Translations under genes and position numbers: made by a program
DNA from: JBEISR01 sp044371425
Lineage (GTDB): Bacteria; Planctomycetota; Planctomycetia; Pirellulales; Pirellulaceae
DNA length: 64,000 bases
NCBI GenBank assembly: GCA_044371425.1
Contig: JBILTR010000002.1
Span: forward strand, 291,169-355,168
Direction: 5' to 3'
Notes under the pieces: model-generated
What the model saw: the letters and a program-made list of their open reading frames with translations, nothing else
What the model was told of the DNA's origin: nothing
Databases searched by the model: none
In this document: piece after piece, positions 37,485-47,200 of the stretch
Layout of the letters: each line of letters opens with the position of its first letter
Numbering within the stretch: the stretch's first letter is position 1

Positions 37485-37970
37485 GAGGTTCACTTTCTGT
37501 GGTAACGCCTGTGCCCAACCCCTCTTTAGTGTGAGGTTAGTTGCGGCACTTGGAACTGTCTAGAGCCAGGGAACCTGCTCGCACCATCCGCTGGGAAGCG
37601 CGGGCGGAGCATCTGGTAGAACCCACTCGATTGCACCTCCGGAAGGCCAACAACCCTCCCAACAAGCCGCTCAAGGCAAGATGCATCACGGATGCAAGCG
37701 CATGCGGTCTTAGCTTGCAGGCTTCGCGGAGACATGAACCGGTCCACCCCGGAAGTTGCCTTCCAGCATGCAGACACCATGGAGCGAAAGGAATTCGCTC
37801 TATGGCATCAACTCGGCAACTAGGCAGTTGCGACTCATCGGCCACGGTCACTAAAGCAATTCACAGCGACGCGCAGTCCGCTGGGGCCGCCCTCTACCGG
37901 AATCAGATGCCGGGAGGGAGTGGACCGGAGAAGTAGACCTATCCCTTGTGCAGACCGACTTCGAACAAGA
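37485..37970. other. Intergenic region, no gene recognised
   Basis: These 486 bp lie between two minus-strand genes. Frames of 84-131 codons on both strands overlap each other and show no motif. The promoter for the peptidase-nuclease operon is expected near 37490-37600. Confidence 0.5.
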
Positions 37971-38981
37971 TCAGGGTTTGACTCGCACCAGCTTCATGAT
38001 GCGCCCCGACACATTCCAGTCCTGCACATAGAGATTCCCCTCGCGGTCCCAGTACGATCCGTGAGTCCCGCTAAAGATCCCCTCAATCCACTGGTCCTGA
38101 GGAATATTGAAATTGCCACCCTTGGCAGGATCGGGATTGTGCCCCAACACCGCCATGATCGTGTTGGTCTTATCGAGAACCACGACGCGCCCATGCAGAT
38201 CCGGGACCGAAACATAATCCCCTTGCACCGATGCAGAAGTTGGCATCCCCAATCCGGTGATCACCTCCTCGATGAACTCCCCCTCCAGGCTGTAGTGGAC
38301 CAACCGCCCCTTGGGCTGATGATTGCGGTCGCAGATCAGAAGCCTCGGCGGCTCGTAGCGGGTATCCAATGTCATGCCATGGCAGGTGTTGAACTCCTGA
38401 AGGCCATTGCCCTGCTTGCCAAAATGGGAAACATACTTCCCCGTCTTGTCAAAACGAAATACATGGTTGCTCGCATACCCGTTGGCCAAGTAGATGTCCC
38501 CGTTGGGGGCGACGGTGATGGCCGTCGGCGCAAATCGGTCGAGATTCAACCCTGACTCGGTGGGATACTTCAGTCGAAGAACCACCTCTCCCGAATTGGC
38601 GACCAGTTTGATTCCCTCGCCTGCGTTGTTGCGAGCCCCGTAGATGTATTCCTTCCCGTCCTCCATCCGAATCTCCATATCATGAAGTTCGGTGTAGTCC
38701 TTCCCCAAGTAGCTTTGAACCACCTTGCCCTCAGGGGAGAAGACAAAAATCCCCTGATTGGCGCTGGTGTAGATGTTCCCCGCCTGGTCGATCACGACTG
38801 CACCGTGCGTTGGCCCAAGGGCCGATGTCCCATCGGGACGCAGGCCCCATCCAGGAACGGTATCGAAGGTCATGATCCCGGTTCCCATACGAACCGGCGC
38901 CGCCTTGGGAGACTGCGCCACCAGGGAAGCCGAAGAAAACACCAGACACAGTACAGTCCAGAGAGTCAGAGAGGACTTCAT
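37971..38981 (-). CDS. Secreted NHL-repeat beta-propeller protein
   Basis: This 336-residue protein has a signal peptide (residues 1-22, ending LVAQS) and AAGGA 9 nt before the ATG. It is built of repeated NHL-type blades: GAVVIDQAGNIYTSANQGIF, AITVAPNGDIYLANGY, VFRFDKTGKYVSHFGKQG and GSYWDREGNLYVQDWN, consistent with a six-bladed propeller such as those in peptidyl-alpha-hydroxyglycine lyase-like and 6-phosphogluconolactonase-like proteins. It could be a binding platform or an extracytoplasmic enzyme. It sits between the two peptidase-effector genes but has no obvious link to them. Confidence 0.82.
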   Translation of the reverse strand: MKSSLTLWTVLCLVFSSASLVAQSPKAAPVRMGTGIMTFDTVPGWGLRPDGTSALGPTHGAVVIDQAGNIYTSANQGIFVFSPEGKVVQSYLGKDYTELHDMEIRMEDGKEYIYGARNNAGEGIKLVANSGEVVLRLKYPTESGLNLDRFAPTAITVAPNGDIYLANGYASNHVFRFDKTGKYVSHFGKQGNGLQEFNTCHGMTLDTRYEPPRLLICDRNHQPKGRLVHYSLEGEFIEEVITGLGMPTSASVQGDYVSVPDLHGRVVVLDKTNTIMAVLGHNPDPAKGGNFNIPQDQWIEGIFSGTHGSYWDREGNLYVQDWNVSGRIMKLVRVKP

Positions 38982-39146
38982 CGATTTTTTCCTTCCAAAA
39001 GAGTGCGTCAGCCGCCAAGTGCAAATTATAACAAGTTCTGCAGCGTCCTATTCAAGCAGCAAGATGCTGGAAGGCTGTAGCCAGTACACCCACCGCAGCA
39101 ACCTCTTTGGATCGTTACCCCACCCACCCTGCTTCGGAGCTCTCCC

Positions 39147-41432
39147 ATGAAAGATCGATCCAAACAGATTCATGATCTGCTGGCCAAATTCCAGGAGGAG
39201 AGCCAACCTCAGCAGTTGAAGCAACGCTTGGAAGGAATTGCCGAAGGGCAAGGCACCCCGAGAGATGGTCAACTCGAATCGCATCGGACCTCGCTGGAAT
39301 CGATGGAGGCAACGCGTAGCCTGGAAGCGCTAGATCGACTGGAACGAGGTCAATCGATCGACGGCGAATCGCAGTTCATGCTCGAAGCGATCGTGATGCC
39401 CTACTATAGGCCAGTCGTCGATGTGCACAAAGATGCGATCATCTCCGAACAGCTTTCGGATCATTGGTCCGAACTGTCCCAGCCCCAGTGGAAAGCATGG
39501 GTCCATTCCAAGGTGCGCGCCGTAGGACGACTGGAAGCACCAGGAGTTCTCTACGCAGGCAGCGCCTTCCTCGTGGCTCCCGACCTCCTAATGACCAACC
39601 GTCACGTCGCGATCCTATTCGCGCAAGGTCTAGGACGAAAGGTCCAATTCCAACCTGGACTCAGCTCGCAGATCGATTTCTATCGTGAATTAGGCAGCGA
39701 CGCTTCGTTGAGCCTTCGGATCGAGCGGATCGAGATGATCCACCCCTACTGGGATATGGCGATTCTGAGAGTCGCCGGGGTCCCTGCAGATCGCAAGCCC
39801 CTTCTTCTGGCTGCCGAGAGACCAAAGGAACTCGCCAACCGAAAGGTCGTCGTCATCGGCTACCCCGGCTTCGACCCCAACGGCGACCAGGAGTACCAGC
39901 AGGTTCAGGCGAGAATTTTTCGCGGCAACTATTACGTCAAACGATTCCAGCCCGGGCAACTCCGAGAGATCGCTTCGATCCGAAGCTACAGTCAGAAGGT
40001 CGATGCCCTGACCCACGACTGCTCGACCCTTGGCGGCAACTCGGGGTCGGCCGTCATCGACCTGGAGACCGGGCATGTCATGGGGCTCCACTTCGCCGGC
40101 GCCTACCTCCAGGCCAATTACTCCGTCCCTTCTTGGCGTTTGGCAGAAGACCCCCAGGTGGTCCGCAGTGGCGTCCAGTTCGCAGGAAACGCTGGAACAG
40201 CTACCGATTTCTATCACCCCTTCTGGAAGGAAAGCGAATCGACGCAAGGGCTGGAAGTCACAACACCACCCCCAGCTCCATCTCCCGTGAACGCGGTCTC
40301 ATCGACCAGCGGCGACCGCGGGACAACAGCGACCATCGCCATCGATCTTCCCGAAGGTCGATGGACGCATATCGATATCCCGATCGAAGTCCACCTACGA
40401 TTGCAGCTCCCCACCTCGGCGAAAGCTGCAGTGGAGCCGCGAGCCCCAGAAGCGAAGGGTGCGGCGAGGCGCTGGGTGGAACAAGCCGAGTCGCTGGAGG
40501 GTGTGCTGCGAAAAGGGACACCGGCCGCCGATGTGCCAGGCTTTGATAGACAGTCCTTGGAGCAAGATACCTTCTCCTGGCGGACCGCGCTCTCGGCCGC
40601 CATCGCCAGCAAGCTCGCCTACGAAGACGCCGATGCCATCGAACAGACGGTGCGCCAACGCTGGGGAATGAACCACTCCGAATTCATCCAACGCGACAAG
40701 ACCGAGTGCTTTCTGGCTTGGAACGATCGGCAAGCGATCCTTGCGTTTCGAGGGACCCAGATGACCAACCTCGGAGACTGGCTGACCGATCTGAATGTTC
40801 TTCCAATCACGCGCGATTATGGAACAGTCCACCGTGGCTTCCTGACCGCATTTCAGGTGGTCCAGACTTCCTTGGAAGATCATCTGCAACGGCTGGAGGG
40901 CATTCCCCTTGTAGTCACTGGCCACTCCCTAGGGGGTGCGCTGGCGACGATTGCCGCCGCCGAATGGCGCGGACGCCATTCCATCCGAGGTGTCTACACG
41001 TTCGGTCAGCCAGCCGTCGGGCGCAGCACCTTCCCGCAGTACATGGGACTCCACTACGGATCCAAGTTCTTCCGGATCGTCTACCGCGACGACGTCGTCG
41101 CCCGAGTCCCCCTCACGTTCGCTCACGTCGGAAAACTCTTCCGCTTCGATCGCTCTGGCGACGTCTCCCATCGCATGGAATCGGTCGACTCATCCACCGA
41201 CGACCTCCTGGTCGTTGGCGATGACCTCCCAATGCTCGATGAAGTCGAGTTCCTCCTCTTGAAGCAAGAACTGCTTGAGGAGCAGATCGCGGTACGTCAG
41301 ATGCAGGCGCAGCGTGCCGGCTTGGAGTCGATCGCGCTACCCGAGGGGTTGATCCCGCGGGTCTCCCACCATTCGCTCGATCGCTACATCGCTGCCGTAC
41401 GGCAAAAAGCAGACGGGACACCGGTGTCCTAG
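39147..41432 (+). CDS. Trypsin-like serine peptidase fused to class 3 lipase
   Basis: This 761-residue fusion has no signal peptide and starts with a charged helical region (1-120, including ALDRLERGQSIDGESQFMLE). The peptidase triad is His in LLMTNRHVAILF (about 152), Asp in YWDMAIL (about 203) and Ser in TLGGNSGSAVIDL (about 299). A linker with HIDIPIEVHLRLQL resembles the IPIRISVEIG linker of the peptidase-nuclease protein. The C-terminal half is a Lipase_3 alpha/beta hydrolase: AFRGTQMTNLGDWLTDLNV, nucleophile in VVTGHSLGGALATIAA (about 593), acid in RIVYRDDVVARVP, and a probable His in SHHSLDRYIAAV. It may attack membrane lipids after proteolytic activation. GGAG 7 nt upstream supports the start. 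Confidence 0.88.
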   Translation: MKDRSKQIHDLLAKFQEESQPQQLKQRLEGIAEGQGTPRDGQLESHRTSLESMEATRSLEALDRLERGQSIDGESQFMLEAIVMPYYRPVVDVHKDAIISEQLSDHWSELSQPQWKAWVHSKVRAVGRLEAPGVLYAGSAFLVAPDLLMTNRHVAILFAQGLGRKVQFQPGLSSQIDFYRELGSDASLSLRIERIEMIHPYWDMAILRVAGVPADRKPLLLAAERPKELANRKVVVIGYPGFDPNGDQEYQQVQARIFRGNYYVKRFQPGQLREIASIRSYSQKVDALTHDCSTLGGNSGSAVIDLETGHVMGLHFAGAYLQANYSVPSWRLAEDPQVVRSGVQFAGNAGTATDFYHPFWKESESTQGLEVTTPPPAPSPVNAVSSTSGDRGTTATIAIDLPEGRWTHIDIPIEVHLRLQLPTSAKAAVEPRAPEAKGAARRWVEQAESLEGVLRKGTPAADVPGFDRQSLEQDTFSWRTALSAAIASKLAYEDADAIEQTVRQRWGMNHSEFIQRDKTECFLAWNDRQAILAFRGTQMTNLGDWLTDLNVLPITRDYGTVHRGFLTAFQVVQTSLEDHLQRLEGIPLVVTGHSLGGALATIAAAEWRGRHSIRGVYTFGQPAVGRSTFPQYMGLHYGSKFFRIVYRDDVVARVPLTFAHVGKLFRFDRSGDVSHRMESVDSSTDDLLVVGDDLPMLDEVEFLLLKQELLEEQIAVRQMQAQRAGLESIALPEGLIPRVSHHSLDRYIAAVRQKADGTPVS

Positions 41433-41646
41433 CGACTGCTGCCTTCGTCACGATCGATCCAGCCGTCTTTACCCTCCCAACCGATGGGGCCTTCGGGATC
41501 CGCCAGGAGGGAATTCTCACGACTTCTGCGGCGCCAGATGGTAGCGCGAACTAAGATGCAAAGAGGCGTCGCTTCAAGCCACCTTCTCTCACCGCCGCGC
41601 GGCCTCGGCCGCGCATCCCCCATGGCCCCTTCGCGGAAACTCTCCG

Positions 41647-42687
41647 ATGGCCTCAACCACCAACATGCAAGAACAGGAAGAGAACCAGATCCTTCTCGAA
41701 TTCGCAGCGCTCACCAAGGGGCAGCGATCGGAATTCATGGAAGCCCACGGGCTACCCAAATCGCTGTCGAAAAAAAGCGATCTCATGGCCCGCATCCGGG
41801 AAGAGCTCACGAAAGGCTCCATCTCCATCGACCAGATCGTCGCTCATCTGGATCAAGTCGTCCCCTGGGGAAAGCAGCACGTCTATCTCTTCGATGGCCC
41901 CGACGTCTCGCTGAAGCAGTGGAAGAAACGGGAGTGGCTGGAGCAACACCTCAAGGAAGAGGCTCCAACATTCCATGCACTGCTGCGAAAGCCGGCATCG
42001 ATCGGACTTCCTCCGCAGTGGGCACCAGCCTCGATCACGCTCTCCGAAAAGCCATCGACCCTTCGCGTCTCGCTGGTCCGGCGCCGCGAATGGTGGGATG
42101 CTGCCCCGGAACTCAATGAGCAAGGGGTCACTGAGGAAGGAGAGGCGGTCGAGTATCGCGCATTCATCAAGCGATTTGTCCGGAACTTCGTCGCCTTTGA
42201 ATGGAATCTCGATACGAACCAAGCGATGCTTCAGATCTCGCAGTTGCCCCGAGAGGACCTCTACGAATCTGTACGGCAGGAATTCGAATCGCAGGTCGAG
42301 CCGTGGCTCCCGGCCCGGTCCTTTCGTGTCGTCCCGCTCCGAAACGCCATACGAAAACTGCTGGAAGAGGAGCAGAAAGGGAAGGGGAAAACCCGCACAC
42401 AGGAATACGATCTCCAGTCCAACCTGGGGCGCAGCGTCGTCGCGCGCAGCATCGATCCCAAAGTTTCGGTATTCGGCGAAAGAACACTCGACGATTTCCT
42501 CGTCGCTTTCTCGAAAAATGGGGTGCAGCGCGGCGGCAACTTCTTCTGGCTGCCGGGCCAGGGATCCCCGTTGGATGATGAACTGCGAGTCTATCTGGTA
42601 GGATCGAAGCATCGCATCAACTTCACCTCTCCCTCGTCCGAACCGGTGGTCCGCTATGTCCTTGGAGAAATTCGACACCGTTGCTGA
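41647..42687 (+). CDS. Protein with SAP-like N-terminus, function unknown
   Basis: This 346-residue protein is not recognised as a known family. Residues about 20-80 (QRSEFMEAHGLPKSLSKKSD, then LMARIREEL) resemble a SAP-type helix-extended-loop-helix, a fold often used to bind nucleic acid. The rest is mixed alpha/beta with charged segments such as KLLEEEQKGKGKTRTQEYDL and a C-terminal region of strands. There is no signal peptide or membrane segment. Its 3' end overlaps the next gene, a peptidase with an effector-associated-like domain, by 32 bp, so the two are probably coupled. It may be a recognition or regulatory partner; this is inference. Confidence 0.65.
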   Translation: MASTTNMQEQEENQILLEFAALTKGQRSEFMEAHGLPKSLSKKSDLMARIREELTKGSISIDQIVAHLDQVVPWGKQHVYLFDGPDVSLKQWKKREWLEQHLKEEAPTFHALLRKPASIGLPPQWAPASITLSEKPSTLRVSLVRRREWWDAAPELNEQGVTEEGEAVEYRAFIKRFVRNFVAFEWNLDTNQAMLQISQLPREDLYESVRQEFESQVEPWLPARSFRVVPLRNAIRKLLEEEQKGKGKTRTQEYDLQSNLGRSVVARSIDPKVSVFGERTLDDFLVAFSKNGVQRGGNFFWLPGQGSPLDDELRVYLVGSKHRINFTSPSSEPVVRYVLGEIRHRC

Positions 42688-44218
42688 CGCTCACCCGCAC
42701 CTTCGCCCGGAGTTTCTGGCACTGCGGAAGATCCTCGCGGAGGCGAGCGCTGCAGCCAGCCTGGAACCCGCGATCCTGGCCGCCTCCACCAACCTGCCCG
42801 TCGCCAGACTGGAAACGGCTCTGGAGAATCTTGCCGATTCCAAAGTGCTAGAGTGTCGGCGGCGGTGGCATTGCGACGCCTGCCAACAGGATTCTTGGGA
42901 CTCGGTCGAAGCACCGATCCATCAGTGCTTGCACTGTGAAGCGCCCATCGCAGCCAACCCAGACAGCTACAGTTACCTCTATCAGCCCGCCGCGACTCCC
43001 TCCCCCAGCGACTCCCTGGAATCGACCGGCCAGCTTCCCGATAGCTTCTTTCGCGATCCACCTCCTCTCGCTCTGAACACCTACACTCCGCACGATCGCA
43101 AAATTCTGAAAAAGCTCTTCTCCACTCTTTATCAGACACCCAATGAATGGTCGGCATTTGTCGCAGGGAGTCCATTGAGCGACCGACTAAGACCCAACCT
43201 ACGACTCGACACGCAGGAAGCTTGCATCGCTTCCCTTCTCGATCGACTTCAAGCGCTCCGCAAATTGGGGCTGTTCCTCGATGAACTCTCCAAGGAATTC
43301 GAACGCCAAGATATCGCGGCGCTCGCACCCTACATTCGCGAAAACTACGGAGAGGCACTTGCCGATGCCGCATTCGTTCAACCCAACTACCCCGGCCTGA
43401 TCGTCGACAATAGCCGCCTTCAGGAACTCACCAGCGTCCTTCCCTTCATGGACATCGCAAGGCTGGAAAAATGGGCTTCGAGCACCAAGCGGCTGGTATG
43501 CAAGGTGCGCTGTGGACCGGACGAAAAAGGGACTGGCTTTCTGATCGGCGAACGCTGGGTACTAACTTGCCATCACGTCGTCGCCAGCTACATCGAACCA
43601 TCCAAGCGAGGGCAGATTGCAGTCCAATTCGATTACTTCGCCAAAGAAGATGACGGGATCGAACCGACCCCATGGCTCCCTTGCGACCCCAACTGGGATA
43701 TCCCCTTCAGCCCTCATGGCCCAGCCGACCTTCTGGACCAAGCAGGGATACCCAAACCCGATGAACTGGATTTCGCCATCCTGCAACTACCTTCCAAGCC
43801 ACCTGGTCAGCGTGGCGCGCTGCCACTATTTGAATTGCATCCGATACCGACCGTTCCAGGAGCCCTCATCCTGCTGGCCGGTCATCCAGGTCCCTACCAG
43901 CTCCAGCCGATCCAATGCTCGATCGCCGCCCCAGGCTTCGTTTCGCTCAACAATAACCAAACCCGGTTCAGCTATCGGAACAGCACCCTGAAGGGCTCGT
44001 CCGGATCACCGATTTTCGATCGTCATTTTCGCTGGATCGGCCTGCATCACAATCGCGGTGCATTGCGTAAAGATCACCCATCGATGGTGGAAGACAATCG
44101 CGGCATTCCCGGCAAAGCGATCGTCGCATGGCTCCGTCGACACAGCAAAAACAACCCTGCCGCCAAAGCCGCAGCCCTGGCGCTAGGGGTACCGATCGAT
44201 GAAACTACCGTGAGCTGA
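42656..44218 (+). CDS. Winged helix, zinc ribbon, effector-associated-like domain and trypsin-like peptidase
   Basis: This 520-residue protein is a mosaic. Residues about 10-70 form a winged helix (LEPAILAASTNLPVARLETA). A zinc ribbon follows with CDAC and CLHC (about 73-94). Residues about 140-230 (HDRKILKKLFSTLYQTPNEW to KEFERQDIAALAPYI) are helical and resemble effector-associated domain 1, a death-like adaptor of bacterial conflict systems. The C-terminal half is a trypsin-like peptidase with His in VLTCHHVVAS (about 304), Asp in ELDFAILQL (about 371) and Ser in LKGSSGSPIF (about 449). It would sense a nucleic acid or protein signal and recruit or cleave partners. Its start overlaps the preceding gene. 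Confidence 0.8.
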   Translation: MSLEKFDTVADAHPHLRPEFLALRKILAEASAAASLEPAILAASTNLPVARLETALENLADSKVLECRRRWHCDACQQDSWDSVEAPIHQCLHCEAPIAANPDSYSYLYQPAATPSPSDSLESTGQLPDSFFRDPPPLALNTYTPHDRKILKKLFSTLYQTPNEWSAFVAGSPLSDRLRPNLRLDTQEACIASLLDRLQALRKLGLFLDELSKEFERQDIAALAPYIRENYGEALADAAFVQPNYPGLIVDNSRLQELTSVLPFMDIARLEKWASSTKRLVCKVRCGPDEKGTGFLIGERWVLTCHHVVASYIEPSKRGQIAVQFDYFAKEDDGIEPTPWLPCDPNWDIPFSPHGPADLLDQAGIPKPDELDFAILQLPSKPPGQRGALPLFELHPIPTVPGALILLAGHPGPYQLQPIQCSIAAPGFVSLNNNQTRFSYRNSTLKGSSGSPIFDRHFRWIGLHHNRGALRKDHPSMVEDNRGIPGKAIVAWLRRHSKNNPAAKAAALALGVPIDETTVS

Positions 44219-44297
44219 TAGGGCGGCGCGAACCTTCTTCCATGCCGATAGGTCTCGTTTCTTCAGAGAGGGTAGATGCGACCAGGAGGCTGCAAGC

Positions 44298-47200
44298 ATG
44301 CCGCGTAGTGACGGGAAGTTCGACTACCATCGAAGGCAGCTGAAGGAAGCCAGAGCAATCATTCGGAACCGAATGAGCTGGCTGGCTGGGTTTCCGGTCT
44401 TCCAACCAGCGGCTCCGTTCCACTGGATACGACTGGAAGACTTTCGCCAAGGCCTCCCCGCGCAGCCGATTTCGATCGAATGGATACGGGGCAGCGTACA
44501 AGGAATCAAAAAACTCGAACTGCTGGGGGACGACACCTGGCAGCAACTGGGCCGCGATTCCCAGTGGATCCATCGCGCCACCGCCATCGTCCAATGGGCG
44601 TCGCAAGAACGGACTCAACCGAATGCCTCGATCGATTCTCTGCTCTCCTCCCCCGCCTTCCCAACTCGTCTAGCGCGCACTTACCGGCAACTGGTCGCAG
44701 ACATTCCCGACCTACAACCGCTGCTAGCGACCGTTCTCTTTTCCCTCGCCAGCGCACCTAAGGCACCCGATCCTCAGGAGCTGCGGTGGATCGAGCGGCA
44801 TCGGGATCGGTTGATCGCTCTGCGAAAAAACATTCCGTCCAGTAGCCCCCTGCGATGGCTTCGAGCGGCTTGGTGTTTTTTCGAACTGCGCAAGGAGCTT
44901 CCCGAGTGGCTCGGCCACTCCCTCCTGGACTTGGTTGGCAAAGAAGCGCTTTGGCGTTTGGATGCCGATAAGCCGCATGGGCAGCTACTCGATCTGCAAC
45001 GCCAGATATGCGATGCGGTCTTGAACCCGTCTTGCCATGTGTACCTGCATGAACCCGGCACCGATTCGGCCGCATCGCAGACCGAAGGCTTCCTCCACCG
45101 CTTGGTGGCGATGCAAAGTAAAGAAAGAACTTCCGCCATCGCGCTTCTGGGGAAACTGGTCGACCAGGGATGGGCAGAGCGATTGGAGGCAATCCAGGGA
45201 AAGATCGATTCTCAACTAGCAATTCTGATCCAAAGCCTGGAGGCATGGGAGCATTACCCAACAGGATCCGAATCGGATCAACAGCATCGCAAGCTGATGC
45301 GTGAACTGGCAGACTTTTCCATCCCACCACACGAGTTGACGGAAGCAAACCAACTGAGCCCCCTGCTGCACTCGGTGGAACGATCCAGCCAGCACCCCAA
45401 AAGAACCAAATCGTGGTTGGAACTGCTGCAGAGGATTCCAGGCGATTGTGCGTCGATGAAACGTTGGCTGTTCAACCGCTGGGAGAAGGTATTGCGACAT
45501 ACGCTTCGATACCAGGAATGCGATTCCAATCTCGAACGATGGAAAAAACAGCTGAGCTGGCTCTTCACCCAAAACCCTAGGCAGCATCTGTTGATCGAAC
45601 ATTGGCAAAGCCAGATGCTGCTGCCTCGGTCCGACGTCGAAGAATGGATCGGGGAGATGATGACCGAGTCGTATTCGGCAGACCAAATTCATGCCACCAT
45701 GGAGACGTTGACACACTTGAACCGACTCCGGGACTCCCTGCCCCCAAGCGCCTGGCAAGCGATGCTCAAGGTAAGTGCTGCGGCTCCCGGCGCGGAACGA
45801 GCCGCCGAAATCCTCGATGCGGCAGTGAAGTCGACCTCCTGGTCTGGCACTTCGTTCGAAGACGATCTACTGACGGCGATGCAGTATGCGGATCCAGCCC
45901 CCGAGGTGGTGGCGATCCTGGAGAAGATGGAGGGGGATGAACAGTCGTCTTGGGAATGGACGTGGCCCGAGAAGAATATCCCGCACCCACAGATTCGACA
46001 GATCGCTCGGCAGCATCTCCTGGAGGGGAATTACAACGTCGTCAAACGCCTGATTCAGGCCGCCAAGTTGTCCAAAGGCAAGTCGCAGCAATGGCGAGGA
46101 CCTGTAGCCAGCGCTACAAACGATTGGATCGCTCGGTTCCCGGAGGAGCTGCAAGCGGCTCTGGTAGCTCTCGCTGCCTCCACACCGCGCGCCGCAATCC
46201 TAGCGGAGGAGTTACTGGGCGATACTCTACCTTCGCAGGAAAGGCAGCGCCAGGAGATAACGCATCTACGCGAGATCCTCGTTGACCTATCGATGCATGG
46301 GAAGGATACCGAGCGATTCGCGCGCGTCGAACGCCGGATTGAGAATCTCCAAAGACGATTGGTCGATCCGGTGGCGGTGTCAGCAAAGCGACTAGAGCAT
46401 CTGGCGATCAAACTGCGGCGGCGGACCGAATGGGAGTGGATCGAGGCGTTTGAGTCGTATTGCCGCGACTGCTTCATGCAGCATGTTGCCAGCCGACTAT
46501 CCCCCACACAGATCGATCCCCAACTGCTTCAGGAACCCTACATCGAACTGCTCGATGCCATCCTCCAGTTGACTCCCCATTTCCGCCGCTTGGGGGTCCA
46601 GCTGCTGATCGATCGCCACCGATTCCCCTCCAATCCCTACAAAGATCATCCCGCCAATCGACGTTTCATCGAAAAACTAGCAGCCTCAGGGCTCGAAATG
46701 GAAGCTTGGCATCCAAGCGACCTGGCGCTGGAAGGCAAGACCGCAAAAGGGGTCGCCTATCGCGTTGGCTTTGCGACCGAGGTGCTCGATTACCTCCAGA
46801 TGGGAGCCCTCTTCGGTACCTGCCTGTCCCCATCCGAAGGCAATTTTTACTCCACCATCAGCAACGCCGTCGACATCAACAAGCAGGTGCTCTACGGCAA
46901 GACCGAAGACGGACAGGTCGTGGGAAGATGCCTTTTTGCACTCAACCAGCAGGGGAGAATTCTGACCTACCACCGGTACCATCGCGATCCAGAAGATGGC
47001 TTCGAGCTACTGGTGGATCGATTCGCCGACCAATTGGCCGATCGAATGAGAACGCGCCGTGCTAGCCGCGGCAAGGTTTCTAGGCTGGTTTCCTCGCGCT
47101 GGTACGATGATGGCGCGATGAACCTGTCCAACAGCATCGATTGGGAAGCTCAGGAAGGACCACTCGCCGAGATCTTGAAAGCGAGTTGTACCGACGAGTT

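Noticed and set aside
41752..42678. Minus-strand open frame of 308 codons
   Set aside because: It is antisense to the SAP-like gene, which has the right strand for the operon and overlaps the next gene.
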